Below are positions 15,148 to 24,581 of a stretch of 64,000 nucleotides of DNA, in pieces. The position numbers were made by a program, and so were the translations under genes. The stretch spans positions 806,001-870,000 of the forward strand of contig NZ_CP132932.1 of the NCBI RefSeq assembly GCF_040358985.1. The letters run 5' to 3'. The notes beneath the pieces are model-generated. The model had not been told where the DNA came from. It saw nothing but the letters and a program-made list of their open reading frames with translations, and ran no database searches. This DNA comes from Tunturibacter empetritectus (GTDB lineage Bacteria > Acidobacteriota > Terriglobia > Terriglobales > Acidobacteriaceae). The stretch's first letter is position 1, and each line of letters starts with the position of its first letter.

Positions 15148-17097
15148 ATGCGTGCGCGGGAGAAAGTTGGACGTTCCGTGGCTCAGAAAGACGATAGAAA
15201 GCGGTTAGGCAAAAAGCACAGGCAGGCCAGCACGCGGCCAAAAAAAGGTCGCGCTCCAAAGTCCACCCCAACGACAGGAGCCATCGACCCGCGGAAGCGG
15301 AAGATCCTTTCGACGAAGCGAGCCGCCGTAGACAAGGCTTCGCGAGTCACCAAGCAATCTCCTGACCGGGAGAAGCGAAAGGCAATCCGCCCAGACGGAC
15401 CTCCTCCCAGAAAGCCCGCGGGAGCAGTTCGTCCGAAGCTGGAGAGACCAGCCGATGGGATCGTCGGGCGACAGACGCCACGTTCGGCGAACGTCGCAGG
15501 TCGCGAGCGAATCGAGGACGACTGGCGGGATATCGAGTTGTTGGCTTCCCAGATGGTCACCGAGACCGAGCACGCAGACGCACGCGAACTGCCGTTGATC
15601 GCCATCTGTGGCCGTCCCAATGTAGGTAAGAGCACCCTCTTCAATCGCCTGACTGGTTCGCGTCGATCGATCGTAGGCGATGAACCGGGAATTACCCGCG
15701 ACCGAATCTACGGCGAGATCGAGTGGATGAACCGTGCCGCAAGAATGGTCGACACGGGCGGCGTAGTACCGGACGACGAGGCTCTGATCCCGTCGGAGAT
15801 CTTCCGCCAGGCAAAGGTTGGGTTGGAAGAGGCCGATGCGATTGTGATGGTCGTGGATGGTCGCACCGAGTTGGCCTCGCCCGATCTCGAACTCGCGCGA
15901 CTGCTTTTGCGCGGCGGAAAACCAGTGTTTCTCGCTGTAAACAAGATGGACACCGACGCAATGCAGTCACAGGCGGAGAACTTCCGGCGCCTTGGTTTCA
16001 AAAATGTTCTCCCCATCTCGGCCGAACACGGCTCAGGAATGGGCGATCTGCTGGATGCGGTCTTCGAAGTGCTCCCCGAGCCTGAGGAGAGAATCGAAGA
16101 GCCTGAGGTGATGCTCACAGAAAGCGACGAAGCGGAAGAAGATGAAACAGGCCCGGACTTTTTCGTCTCTCCCGCTGCGACCCTCGCATCGGAAGCGTCA
16201 GAGAATACCGCGCCGAGACGCCCGCGTATGCTCCGATCACACGGCGAGTATGAGAGCCGCGAGACAAAGATCGCCATCATCGGACGACCGAACGTCGGCA
16301 AAAGCACGCTTCTCAATGCGCTCACTGGAACCGAGCGGGCCATCGTCTCACCCATCGCAGGAACCACTCGCGATGCAGTCGATGAAGTGGTGGAGCGCGA
16401 CGGTCATGCGTTCCGCTTTGTCGATACCGCAGGAATTCGCCGAAAGGGCAAGACGAAGCTGATGGCCGAAAAGTTGTCCGTCATCATGGCCCGAAAACAT
16501 TTGGAAGCGGCAGATGTCTCCTTGCTCGTCATCGATGCGACTGAGGGCGTTGCCGCGCTCGACGCGAACATCGGCGGCTACGCACACGAGAGTGGCCGCA
16601 GCGTAATTATCGTCGTCAACAAGTGGGATCTGATGACCCGCATCGGCAAGGATGGCATGCGCCTGTTCGACGGCAAGCCACCAGCCGATCAAAAGCTCTA
16701 CGAGCAGGACGTTCGAGATAAATTAAAGTACCTCGAATATGCGCCGCTGCTATTTATCTCTGCAGCCGATGGAAAAAACATAGAGTCCGTCTTCAAAAAG
16801 GTAGAGCTGGTCGCACGTGAGAGACGCAAGCGCGTAACCACCGGCCAGATGAACCGTTTTCTGGAAAAAGTCGACTTTCAAAAAGCAAGCGTGCCGATGA
16901 ACAAGCGCGTCCGGATCTACTACATGACGCAGGCTGCGGTTGCTCCTCCAACGTTCGTGCTCTTCACGGACAAGGATGTAAAGATGCACTTCTCGTTCGA
17001 GCGCTTTCTGGGCAACCAGATCCGGGAGAACTTCGGCTTTATCGGAAGCCCAATCTGGTTCAAGATCAAAGCTCGAAACAAGAAAAAAGCCGAATAG
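15148..17097 (+). CDS. der: Ribosome biogenesis GTPase Der (EngA) with long N-terminal extension
   Basis: Double-GTPase that helps mature the 50S ribosomal subunit. G1 motifs GRPNVGKS are at 155-162 and 379-386; NKMD (265-268) and NKWD (491-494) are the guanine-specificity motifs; a C-terminal KH-like domain spans about 560-645. Typical Der proteins begin almost at the first G domain. Here about 146 residues precede it, the first 120 very rich in Lys/Arg/Pro. The inter-domain linker (311-372) is also long and strongly acidic at first (EPEERIEEPE...). The start at 15148 is the first ATG after a stop and lacks a ribosome site; an internal ATG at 15550 would give a near-standard protein, so the extension needs proof. 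Confidence 0.9.
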   Translation: MRAREKVGRSVAQKDDRKRLGKKHRQASTRPKKGRAPKSTPTTGAIDPRKRKILSTKRAAVDKASRVTKQSPDREKRKAIRPDGPPPRKPAGAVRPKLERPADGIVGRQTPRSANVAGRERIEDDWRDIELLASQMVTETEHADARELPLIAICGRPNVGKSTLFNRLTGSRRSIVGDEPGITRDRIYGEIEWMNRAARMVDTGGVVPDDEALIPSEIFRQAKVGLEEADAIVMVVDGRTELASPDLELARLLLRGGKPVFLAVNKMDTDAMQSQAENFRRLGFKNVLPISAEHGSGMGDLLDAVFEVLPEPEERIEEPEVMLTESDEAEEDETGPDFFVSPAATLASEASENTAPRRPRMLRSHGEYESRETKIAIIGRPNVGKSTLLNALTGTERAIVSPIAGTTRDAVDEVVERDGHAFRFVDTAGIRRKGKTKLMAEKLSVIMARKHLEAADVSLLVIDATEGVAALDANIGGYAHESGRSVIIVVNKWDLMTRIGKDGMRLFDGKPPADQKLYEQDVRDKLKYLEYAPLLFISAADGKNIESVFKKVELVARERRKRVTTGQMNRFLEKVDFQKASVPMNKRVRIYYMTQAAVAPPTFVLFTDKDVKMHFSFERFLGNQIRENFGFIGSPIWFKIKARNKKKAE

Positions 17098-17303
17098 AAA
17101 ATGAGAGTTAAGTGGGACTCAACTGCTGCAAAATCGCCTCGCACCACAGGCACGTAGTTGGCGGAAAGCAAGTTTTCAGATAAATGTTGCATTCTTTCCC
17201 GATCAGTGGGTAAATATCAGTCTCCCCAAGAACTTCCCAAGCTTGTTTTGGCAGACGCACGTGTAGATGCTCCACCAGGCCCGGGAACACTGAGGAAAAC
17301 GCC

Positions 17304-17621
17304 ATGAATGTAGCAGGTATTGTTACCGATTTGATCGCCGGAGGAGTAGGCGGCAATATTGCCGGCGCGTTGTTGAAGAAATTCGACCTGGGCCCCATCG
17401 GGAATACAGTTGCCGGGCTCGTTGGCGGTGCCGGCGGTGGACAACTGCTGAGTATGCTGTTGTCAGGCGGGGCAGCCGGTGCGGCTACATCTGCCGCGGC
17501 CTCAGGCGGAATGGATATGTCATCGATTCTAGGAAATGTGGCTGGCGGCGGCGTAGGCGGCGCGGTAGTCATGGCGATCGTGGGATTGATCAAAACGCAG
17601 ATGAGTAAAAACACTGCCTGA
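17304..17621 (+). CDS. Gly/Ala-rich small protein with glycine-zipper helices
   Basis: A 105-residue protein made mostly of Gly, Ala and hydrophobic residues: GIVTDLIAGGVGGNIAGALL (5-24), TVAGLVGGAGGGQLLSMLLSGGAAGAA (about 35-61) and VAGGGVGGAVVMAIVGLI (79-96). GxxxG spacing suggests packed membrane helices. The ATG has GAGGAAAACGCC upstream. No function can be assigned. It sits alone between der and the convergent trmFO. Confidence 0.75.
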   Translation: MNVAGIVTDLIAGGVGGNIAGALLKKFDLGPIGNTVAGLVGGAGGGQLLSMLLSGGAAGAATSAAASGGMDMSSILGNVAGGGVGGAVVMAIVGLIKTQMSKNTA

Positions 17622-17624
17622 TAG

Positions 17625-17673
17625 AGTGGGCAAGAGACGAAGACGTTCTTGTTACGCAATGGCTCGCCCCACT
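17625..17673. terminator. Possible two-way terminator between convergent genes
   Basis: AGTGGG (17625-17630) can pair with CCCACT (17668-17673), and inside it CAAGA(G)ACG (17631-17639) pairs with CGTTCTTG (17644-17651) with one bulge. It lies just after the Gly-rich gene and touches the trmFO stop codon. There is no long T tract. Confidence 0.35.
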
Positions 17674-19025
17674 TAGTTGGCGGCGAGCCACTCCACCCAG
17701 GCCTCTAAAGCGCGATCACATTGAAGTTTGTGGCGCTCTTTTTTGTCGCGGATTTTTTTGCGGAGATCCTCTTCCAAAGATGGCAGAAGATCGAAGGTGA
17801 TGTTAGCCGGTTGAAACTTTTTCGTCTCTGCGTGGGTAATGTAGTGCGTCAGCGAGCCATTAGCGCTCAGCCGAGGCGCAATCGCAGGCACATTACCGTT
17901 CGCGATCGACGCAGCATAGATTCCCGCAAGCATTCCAGACGCAATCGATTCGGTATAACCTTCAACGCCACTGAGCTGTCCGGCGATCATTATGCCCGCA
18001 TGAGCTTTGAGCTGGAGGCTTTCGGTAAGCAGCGACGGGGCATGGATGTACGTATTGCGATGAATCTGGCCATAGCGCAGAAAAGTAGCGTTCTCAAGGC
18101 CCGGGATAAGCTTGAGAACGCGGTTTTGCTCACCGTACTTCAAATGATTCTGGAAGCCTACAAGGTTGTAAGAGTCGGCGCGGAGGTTCTCCTGGCGAAG
18201 CTGAACGACAGCATAAGGCCAGCGGCCTGTCTTCGGATCGGTGAGCCCGACTGGCTTCATCGGACCGAAACGAAGCGTATCGCGACCACGACGAGCCGTC
18301 TCCTCAATGGGAAGACACCCTTCAAAGTACTGAAGCTTCTCGGCCGTCCCGGTCACAGGAAACTTCTCCCAGTCCTTGGATTCCACAGCCTCCGCCGTCG
18401 TCAGAGCCTCCATAAACCGCTCATACTCTTCCTTGGTGAAGGGACAGTTGATGTAGTCGGCAGTGCCTTTGTCATATCGCGCCGCGAAATAAACCTTCGA
18501 CATATCGATGGTCGAGGCGTCAACGATAGGCGAAATGGAGTCGTAGAAAGCCAGATGGTCAGATCCAGTAAGGCGCTGAAGTTCGCCAGCAAGCGCCGCG
18601 CTGGTCAACGGACCTGACGCAAGGATCGTTAGAGTGTCAGAGTCAGCCTCGTTGAGCGTAGTCACCTCTTCACGATGAACACGTATGCGAGGCTCCGCCG
18701 CGATGCGTTCGGCTACGCGCTTGGAGAACTCAACGCGATCAACCGCAAGCGCATGTCCAGCGGGAACAGCCGTAGCATCTGCTTCGGCAAGTAGGATGCT
18801 CCCTGCCCGCCGCATCTCCTGCTTTAGCAACCACGGAGCAGTATTTTCAGACTCGGACTTCAGCGAATTGGAACAGACAAGTTCTGCAAAATCGGAGGTC
18901 TGATGGGCTTCCGTCGAACGCGTCGGGCGCATCTCGTAAAGATCGACTTCGCAGCCACGTTTTGCTGCCTGGAGTGCTGCTTCGGGGCCAGCCAGGCCGC
19001 CCCCGATGACTTTTATCTTTTTCAT
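17673..19025 (-). CDS. trmFO: Methylenetetrahydrofolate-tRNA-(uracil-54-C5)-methyltransferase TrmFO
   Basis: Makes ribothymidine at position 54 of tRNA using methylene-tetrahydrofolate and FAD. The N-terminal dinucleotide fold KVIGGGLAGPEAALQAA binds FAD. YEMRP, FAELVCSNSLKS (with the first conserved Cys, about C50) and FEGCLPIEETARRG (second conserved Cys) are diagnostic, as is the C-terminal GQLSGVEGYTESIASG. Length 450 is normal. It begins at ATG 19025, with a GGAGC-like ribosome site. Single gene, convergent with the Gly-rich protein gene. Confidence 0.95.
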   Translation of the reverse strand: MKKIKVIGGGLAGPEAALQAAKRGCEVDLYEMRPTRSTEAHQTSDFAELVCSNSLKSESENTAPWLLKQEMRRAGSILLAEADATAVPAGHALAVDRVEFSKRVAERIAAEPRIRVHREEVTTLNEADSDTLTILASGPLTSAALAGELQRLTGSDHLAFYDSISPIVDASTIDMSKVYFAARYDKGTADYINCPFTKEEYERFMEALTTAEAVESKDWEKFPVTGTAEKLQYFEGCLPIEETARRGRDTLRFGPMKPVGLTDPKTGRWPYAVVQLRQENLRADSYNLVGFQNHLKYGEQNRVLKLIPGLENATFLRYGQIHRNTYIHAPSLLTESLQLKAHAGIMIAGQLSGVEGYTESIASGMLAGIYAASIANGNVPAIAPRLSANGSLTHYITHAETKKFQPANITFDLLPSLEEDLRKKIRDKKERHKLQCDRALEAWVEWLAAN

Positions 19026-19112
19026 GCTCCTTCAAGCATAGAGGAATTTGAGGAAGCTTTTCGCAGTCAACCCAGTCGAACAACTTTACGAGCTACCAGG
19101 GCACTCTTTGAT

Positions 19113-19640
19113 CTACTGCGATAGTGCAGCCAGCGCAACCAGAGCTTCCCCCGAAACCTGCATTCCCTTCCACTCCGACTTCATCACAGCTCCCAACTGC
19201 TGGTAGAAGTCAATAGATGGCGTATTCCAATCAAGCACGCTCCATTCAAACCGCGGACAACCCTCGGCAACCGCAATAGCTGCGACCCGAGTAAGCAGAG
19301 CCTTCCCAACTCCCTTCCCGCGATGCTTCGGGTCGACGTAAAGATCTTCAAGATAGATACCCGCATGTCCGCGCCACGTCGAGTAGTTATAGAAATAAAG
19401 AGCGAAGCCGGCAGCCGTGATCGTCTCACCATCAGCCAACTCGGCGATGATGCAGTCGAAGCGTTTGTCAGGCCCGAACCCATCCCGAAGCAGATCGGCT
19501 TCCGTAGCAAGAACGGCATCCGGTTCGCGCTCATAAGTGGCGAGATCACGAACGAAGACGAGAATCTGAGAAATGTCCGCAGGTGTAGCAGCCCGCAGAT
19601 TGAGTGTGCCGTTGGGGTTCAAAGGGGTAATAGTCGTCAT
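19113..19640 (-). CDS. GNAT-family N-acetyltransferase
   Basis: A 175-residue acetyl-CoA-dependent acetyltransferase. The CoA pyrophosphate loop is LYVDPKHRGKGVGKALL (Q/R-x-x-G-x-G/A form), followed by the WSVLDWNTPSIDFYQQLGA block that is typical of the diamine/thialysine acetyltransferase branch, and EREPDAVLATEADLLRDGFG near the N-terminus agrees with that branch. The start at 19640 (MTTITP) is chosen over the upstream ATG at 19790: the extra 50 residues are not family-like, and AGGAATC precedes 19640. It is followed 17 bases upstream by the secreted protein gene in the same direction. Confidence 0.88.
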   Translation of the reverse strand: MTTITPLNPNGTLNLRAATPADISQILVFVRDLATYEREPDAVLATEADLLRDGFGPDKRFDCIIAELADGETITAAGFALYFYNYSTWRGHAGIYLEDLYVDPKHRGKGVGKALLTRVAAIAVAEGCPRFEWSVLDWNTPSIDFYQQLGAVMKSEWKGMQVSGEALVALAALSQ

Positions 19641-19656
19641 GGATTGATTCCTGTGT

Positions 19657-20355
19657 TCATAATTTAGGCGTAGCCTCAGCCGACTTCGCTCCAGGTTGCG
19701 CGGCGAGCCATTTGTCGAATGGAATATTGAAGTCGAAGAGTTGCTTCTTGCCGTCCAGTGTATGGACCATCTTGACGTAGAGTTCAGCACCCTTCAATGG
19801 TCGGTCAGGCAGTTCGCGAACGTCATAAAAAAGATAGCCGGCCAGAGTGCTGTGCGGATTGACCGTAGTTCCATTGAAGCCAAAGTCGCCGTCGTCCTTG
19901 GTGATCTGCTTATCGACAGGTTTGTCATGCATCGTAATGGGCGGCAGGGGCATTGGGAGGGGGATCTTCTTGCCCGCCGTCCCTTTAGTAGAAAAAAGTC
20001 GGCGTTGAAGATCATCGTCGGTCGCAGCCGGAATCTTGTCGCTATTAATGGAGATGAACTGGATGCGGGCGTCGTCGAGAGAGAGCGGCGCGTCGCTTTC
20101 GTTCGTAAATATAACGCGGACTGCAACAAAGCCGTGCTGAATATAGGGGAGACGGAAGAAGTCGCAGTCCTTCGGGTCGTCGCAAGGCTCCGCCGCAACG
20201 GTAACCTTTTCGTTAGGGTGCGTCTCGAAGGCAGCATACTGGTTCGCAGGTTTTACCGGCGGCGCTTTCTTGTCGGCGGCCAAAGCGCTGCCTGCAAAAA
20301 AGCAGAAACTAGTTACTAGTAGGATCGGAATCGTGGGGAACCGGTGGGACTTCAT
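19657..20355 (-). CDS. Secreted protein of unknown function
   Basis: A 232-residue protein with a clear signal peptide (residues 1-26, IPILLVTSFCFFAGSALAA). The mature part has a beta-rich stretch that looks like an Ig-type fold (HGFVAVRVIFTNESDAPLSLDDARIQF), two nearby Cys (CDDPKDC) and a Pro-rich loop (KKIPLPMPLPPI). No family recognised. It probably forms a two-gene unit with the GNAT gene 16 bases downstream. Confidence 0.7.
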   Translation of the reverse strand: MKSHRFPTIPILLVTSFCFFAGSALAADKKAPPVKPANQYAAFETHPNEKVTVAAEPCDDPKDCDFFRLPYIQHGFVAVRVIFTNESDAPLSLDDARIQFISINSDKIPAATDDDLQRRLFSTKGTAGKKIPLPMPLPPITMHDKPVDKQITKDDGDFGFNGTTVNPHSTLAGYLFYDVRELPDRPLKGAELYVKMVHTLDGKKQLFDFNIPFDKWLAAQPGAKSAEATPKL

Positions 20356-20413
20356 AGCCAGGGTTGATTATCATCTCCGCTGGCGTACAACGTAAAGCGA
20401 GGGCTCGGCGACG

Positions 20414-21712
20414 GTGATGATGGTGGTCTATAGCGCGTTGCTGGTAGCCGTGCTGGTAGTGGGCGCTCCCTACTGGCTGGTACGGATGGCAACCAGCGGG
20501 CGATACCGGGCGGGGCTGCGCGGACGGCTAGGACTGGTGCCAAAGGGCTTGCAAGCGGCGGTCGCCGGGCAAAGCATTATTTGGCTCCACGCCGTAAGTG
20601 TCGGCGAGGTGATGGCCGCAACCCGGTTGATCCGCGAACTCAACGAGAGGCTGCCGAATGCGTTAGTGGCCGTCTCAACAACCACGGAGACGGGTCAGAG
20701 GCTCGCGAAGAAGAGGCTGCCAGCTTCGCCCGTGTTCTATCTGCCGCTGGACCTCAAGTCTCCGGTCCGACGGTACCTGAACGTGCTGAGGCCGCAGATA
20801 CTGGTGCTTATGGAGAGCGAGCTGTGGCCGCGCCTAATCACCGAGTGCGCAAAAGATGGAACTCCGATCATAGTGGTTAATGCGCGGATCTCAGATCGTT
20901 CGTTCCCTCGCTACATGCGGCTGCGGCGTCTCTGGCGACCATTCCTGGAGATGATCTCTCTGTTCCTCGCACAGAGTCCCGAGACCGCCGCCAGGCTAAT
21001 AGAAATCGGCGCTCCGGAGACGCGGGTTCGTGTGACCGGGAATCTGAAGTATGACGTGCAAACAAATACCGACAACCAGATGACGAGACGAATCACCTCG
21101 ACGCTGGCCGGAACCAGGCTGATCGTCGCAGGTAGCACCCTTGCCGGCGAAGAGCAGACGCTCCTGGCTGCATGGCCTGCCATCCGCCAAGCTGTTCCAG
21201 ACGCGACGCTCCTGATCGCCCCGCGCCATACCGATCGCTTCGATGAGGTCTTACAGCTGATTCGAAAAGAGGGATTCCCGTTCGTTCGATGCAGCGAAGT
21301 CATGCAACACACTGACCACATCGTCGGCGGAACAATCCTCTTTCTGGACACAATAGGAGACCTTGCGTCGGTTTATGCCCTGGCATCGGTGGCCTTCGTC
21401 GGTGGGAGCCTAGTTCCCCGAGGCGGACATAACCCACTGGAACCGGCACAGTTTGGCGTGCCAGTCGTCATGGGACCTTCCTTCGAGAACTTTCGTGAGA
21501 TCGTTGAGACCATGCAGGAAGCAGACGCGATTCGCATAGTAGCCAAAGAAAAGCTTACCCAAACGCTGATCGAAATGCTGCGAAACAAAGAGGACTCCCA
21601 CGCACTTGGGAAACGCGGCAGAGCAGTATTTCAATCCCAGTCAGGATCGACAGCGCAAACAGCTCAGGCCATCGTTTTGCTGCTGAAGAAAAGCGTGGGG
21701 CCTGCGCGATGA
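20414..21712 (+). CDS. waaA: 3-deoxy-D-manno-octulosonic acid (Kdo) transferase
   Basis: Adds Kdo from CMP-Kdo to lipid IVA at the inner membrane. The N-terminal helix (MMMVVYSALLVAVLVVGAPYWL) anchors it. Family motifs seen are IIWLHAVSVGEV (with the conserved acid), VAVSTTTETGQ, VLMESELWP, VNARISDRSF, and the CMP-binding FVGGSLVPRGGHNPLEPA near residue 330. Length 432 is normal. The start is GTG 20414 or one of the next in-frame ATGs. Its stop overlaps the lpxK start (ATGA), so translation is likely coupled. Confidence 0.95.
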   Translation: MMMVVYSALLVAVLVVGAPYWLVRMATSGRYRAGLRGRLGLVPKGLQAAVAGQSIIWLHAVSVGEVMAATRLIRELNERLPNALVAVSTTTETGQRLAKKRLPASPVFYLPLDLKSPVRRYLNVLRPQILVLMESELWPRLITECAKDGTPIIVVNARISDRSFPRYMRLRRLWRPFLEMISLFLAQSPETAARLIEIGAPETRVRVTGNLKYDVQTNTDNQMTRRITSTLAGTRLIVAGSTLAGEEQTLLAAWPAIRQAVPDATLLIAPRHTDRFDEVLQLIRKEGFPFVRCSEVMQHTDHIVGGTILFLDTIGDLASVYALASVAFVGGSLVPRGGHNPLEPAQFGVPVVMGPSFENFREIVETMQEADAIRIVAKEKLTQTLIEMLRNKEDSHALGKRGRAVFQSQSGSTAQTAQAIVLLLKKSVGPAR

Positions 21713-22737
21713 GCGTGCGACGACCATGGCTGCTTCCGCTGGCTCCTCTCTACGGCGTCGCGCTTGCATTGAAGAAGCAGCTCTTCGCATGGGGCTGGCT
21801 GAAGCGCAGCCACCTCGAGAGTACCGTGATCAGCGTGGGCAGCGTCTCTGCGGGCGGTGCAGGCAAAACGCCTTTTGTGTTGATGCTGGCTGGTATTCTG
21901 CGCCATCGCGGCTATGCGGTGCGAATCCTCACACGAGGCTACAAACGCAGTTCGGAGATGATTGCACGGGTCGAACCGTTCGACGACGCCCGCTGGCATG
22001 GGGATGAACCCGTCCTGCTGGCGCAGCGCTCCGGAGTTCCGGTCTACGTAGGAGCAGATCGCTATCAGGCTGGCGTGATGGCCGAACAAGGCGAGCCCTC
22101 GGAGAAGCTCGTCGTTCATCTGCTCGACGACGGATTCCAGCACCGGCGCCTCGCGCGCGACATAGACATTGTCCTCCTAACGCAGGAAGACGTTGACGAT
22201 ACCCTTCTGCCGGCCGGCAACCTGAGAGAACCGTTAGAGACCATCGCACAGGCGGACGTGGTAGTTCTCCGCGAGGAAGAAGCGGACTCACTCAGGAGCG
22301 TTGTCAAAGGGTTAAGCGAGTCGAAAAACAAGCCGTCGATCTGGACCATCCGCCGAACGCTCAGCCTGGGAGAGGCCGGAGAGGTAGCTCTGCCCACGAT
22401 GCCGCTTGCCTTCTGCGGTATTGCCAGACCTGAAAACTTTACCCGGATGCTCTCGGCGCAGGGGTACGAGGCCACCGGGATGGTCACCTTCGACGATCAC
22501 CATGCCTACAACGAAGACGATATCGCGCACTTAATGCAGCAGGCGCGCGCTATCGAAGCCAATGGATTTGTAACCACTGAGAAGGACGCCGTGAAGCTGA
22601 CACCGATCCTCAGAGACAGGCTCGAGACGGTCGGCCCCATTGTGGTCGCGCGCCTCTGTGTGGAACTGTTGGACGAGAAGCAGTCGCTGGAGCAGTTAGT
22701 TACAACGGTGGGTCGACTGGATCGCCGGCGCCACTAG
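21709..22737 (+). CDS. lpxK: Tetraacyldisaccharide 4'-kinase
   Basis: Phosphorylates the 4' position of the lipid A disaccharide at the inner membrane. The P-loop is SVGSVSAGGAGKTP (about 42-55), RILTRGY and DEPVLLAQRSGVPVYVGADR follow, and the second key motif is LLDDGFQHRRLARDIDIVLL. Length 342 is typical. Overlaps waaA by 4 bases. The gene pair order waaA-lpxK supports both calls. Confidence 0.95.
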   Translation: MSVRRPWLLPLAPLYGVALALKKQLFAWGWLKRSHLESTVISVGSVSAGGAGKTPFVLMLAGILRHRGYAVRILTRGYKRSSEMIARVEPFDDARWHGDEPVLLAQRSGVPVYVGADRYQAGVMAEQGEPSEKLVVHLLDDGFQHRRLARDIDIVLLTQEDVDDTLLPAGNLREPLETIAQADVVVLREEEADSLRSVVKGLSESKNKPSIWTIRRTLSLGEAGEVALPTMPLAFCGIARPENFTRMLSAQGYEATGMVTFDDHHAYNEDDIAHLMQQARAIEANGFVTTEKDAVKLTPILRDRLETVGPIVVARLCVELLDEKQSLEQLVTTVGRLDRRRH

Positions 22738-22776
22738 AACCGCTTGCGATCGAAGCCTGCATGAGAAGATGAAGCC

Positions 22777-23937
22777 TTGGCCACCGAACTCAAGCCTTCG
22801 CGCAGTGTCGCAACCTACGGGTCTGCTAAGTCGCGAAGCGTCCTGATTGTACGAATTGGCGCAATGGGAGATGTGCTCCACGCAATGCCTGCCGTCGCTG
22901 CACTGCGGCAACAGCACCCCGAGTGGATTATCGGCTGGGCAATCGAGCCGGCCTGGAGTGCTTTGCTGCAGTCCTCAACCGACTTCAACTGCACTCCCCC
23001 AAAAATCGACCGCAGCGACGGAAGACCATTGGTCGATCGATGGCACTCTTTGCCCGCCAGAGCCTGGAGCAAGCACCCCTTCGCTCTCTCTACGCTGGCA
23101 GAGATCAAGACGACGCGTCGTGATCTCCGAAGATCTCGGTATGACATCTGCGTCGACATGCAGGGTTCGATCAAGTCCGCACTCGTGGGCCGAATGGCAT
23201 CCACACCCGTATTCGCCGGTCCGGAGCACCCGCGAGAGACACCCGCACGCTTGCTCTACACCCAACGAATACAAACCAGCGCGAAACATGTAGTCGAGCA
23301 GGGATGTGAGTTGCTCAGCGCTGCCGTCGGAGAAACTCTGAGACCAGCAACCGTGACGCTTCCGGTAGACCCCAAGGCGGAGCTATGGTGCGACAGGCTT
23401 CTAGCTCAAACCTCCCTGACCGGAGAAAAATTTGCGTTCCTCGCCCCCACCGCCGGCTGGGGTGCGAAGCAATGGCCCGCCGGGCGATACGGCGCCGTCG
23501 CTGTTGCCCTGCGCCAGGCCGGATATCACTCGTTAGTGAACGAAGCCCCAGGCCATCGATTCGCAGACGCAGTCGTCACCACAAGTGAGGGGTGCGCAAT
23601 CTCCGTTCCTTGCTCCGTCGAGCAGATGATCGCTCTCCAGCGCCGAGCCGGTGTCGTGATAGCCGGGGACACCGGACCTCTGCATCTCGCGGCCACGTTG
23701 GAGCGGCCAGTAGTCGGTCTATACGGCCCCACCGATCCCTCCCGAACCGGCCCCTACATGCCCGGCCCCTACACGCTCGACCGTTCAAAGGTGCGAGTGT
23801 TGCGTCACGAGTCTAGCCGCACAGACCACTCCCGCCACTCCGACCCAGAGACAGGACTCATGCAGATATCGACCAATGAGGTAGTCGAAGCAGCGCTCGA
23901 GCTACTGCGCGACGGACAGGATAAGGTAAAGCTGTGA
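22777..23937 (+). CDS. Glycosyltransferase family 9 (heptosyltransferase-like)
   Basis: Probably adds a heptose or similar sugar to the Kdo-lipid A core. The N-terminal SVLIVRIGAMGDVLHAMPAVAALRQQHP, the loop YDICVDMQGSIKSALVG, and the C-terminal sugar-nucleotide site VVIAGDTGPLHLAATLERPVVGLYGPTDPSRTGPY are the standard GT9 blocks (quoted in parts). The start is TTG at 22777, with GAGAAGATG ahead of it; no better ATG exists before the fold begins. It follows lpxK by 39 bases and overlaps the next gene by 4 bases (GTGA). WaaC versus WaaF cannot be decided. Confidence 0.88.
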   Translation: MATELKPSRSVATYGSAKSRSVLIVRIGAMGDVLHAMPAVAALRQQHPEWIIGWAIEPAWSALLQSSTDFNCTPPKIDRSDGRPLVDRWHSLPARAWSKHPFALSTLAEIKTTRRDLRRSRYDICVDMQGSIKSALVGRMASTPVFAGPEHPRETPARLLYTQRIQTSAKHVVEQGCELLSAAVGETLRPATVTLPVDPKAELWCDRLLAQTSLTGEKFAFLAPTAGWGAKQWPAGRYGAVAVALRQAGYHSLVNEAPGHRFADAVVTTSEGCAISVPCSVEQMIALQRRAGVVIAGDTGPLHLAATLERPVVGLYGPTDPSRTGPYMPGPYTLDRSKVRVLRHESSRTDHSRHSDPETGLMQISTNEVVEAALELLRDGQDKVKL

Positions 23938-24509
23938 GCGAACGAACCACATGGCAGAAAATCGCGCGGCGGATTCGCGTACCGCTGGGATTCGTCTTTG
24001 CCGCGGTATTTCTATGGCTGGCCAGACCGACCGGAAAGACCATGCTGCTGAGCCTCCTGCTGGTAGTGCCAGGCGTCTGGCTCCGCGCCTATGCGGCAGG
24101 CTATGTCCGCAAGAACGCCGAACTGACCTTCACCGGCCCCTATGCCTACACGCGAAACCCCCTCTATCTGGGCTCCATGCTGATCGCCTTCGGATTCGCC
24201 GCAGCGGCAGGCAGTTGGGTGATCCTGATTGCACTGACCACGCTCTTCGCAGCCATCTACATCCCCACCATCCACAGTGAGGAAGCCTATCTCCGAGAGC
24301 ACTTTGCGGGCTTCGATGACTACTCCGCCAGGGTGCCTCGCCTGTTGCCGCGACTGACCCCGGTGACCTTTCCCGCCGATCAGAACGCCAGCGGCGGCAG
24401 GTTCTCCTGGGAGCAGTGGCAGCACCACCGCGAGTACAATGCTCTCATGGGTGCTGGCGCGATCTATCTGGCGCTGGCAGTCCGGCTTTTTCTCCATCAC
24501 CGTGGTTAA
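23934..24509 (+). CDS. Isoprenylcysteine carboxyl methyltransferase-like membrane protein
   Basis: A 191-residue membrane protein of the ICMT/PEMT type, which use SAM to methylate lipids or prenylated groups. Helices at about 16-32, 38-56, 80-96 and 98-114. The family motif is GPYAYTRNPLYLGSMLIAFGF (seen as TGPYAYTRNP and LYLGS), followed by a late EEAYLREHFAGFDDYSARVPRLLP with the conserved E-E-x-x-L-x-x-x-F. The start is GTG, overlapping the GT9 stop. Its place in the LPS run suggests an envelope substrate; this is inference. Confidence 0.82.
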   Translation: MSERTTWQKIARRIRVPLGFVFAAVFLWLARPTGKTMLLSLLLVVPGVWLRAYAAGYVRKNAELTFTGPYAYTRNPLYLGSMLIAFGFAAAAGSWVILIALTTLFAAIYIPTIHSEEAYLREHFAGFDDYSARVPRLLPRLTPVTFPADQNASGGRFSWEQWQHHREYNALMGAGAIYLALAVRLFLHHRG

Positions 24510-24581
24510 TGGAGAGGGTCTGCGCTAAAGCGTAGAAGGCTCGGGCAACCTACAAACTTCAACTGGTGAGAGTGCTGCCCT

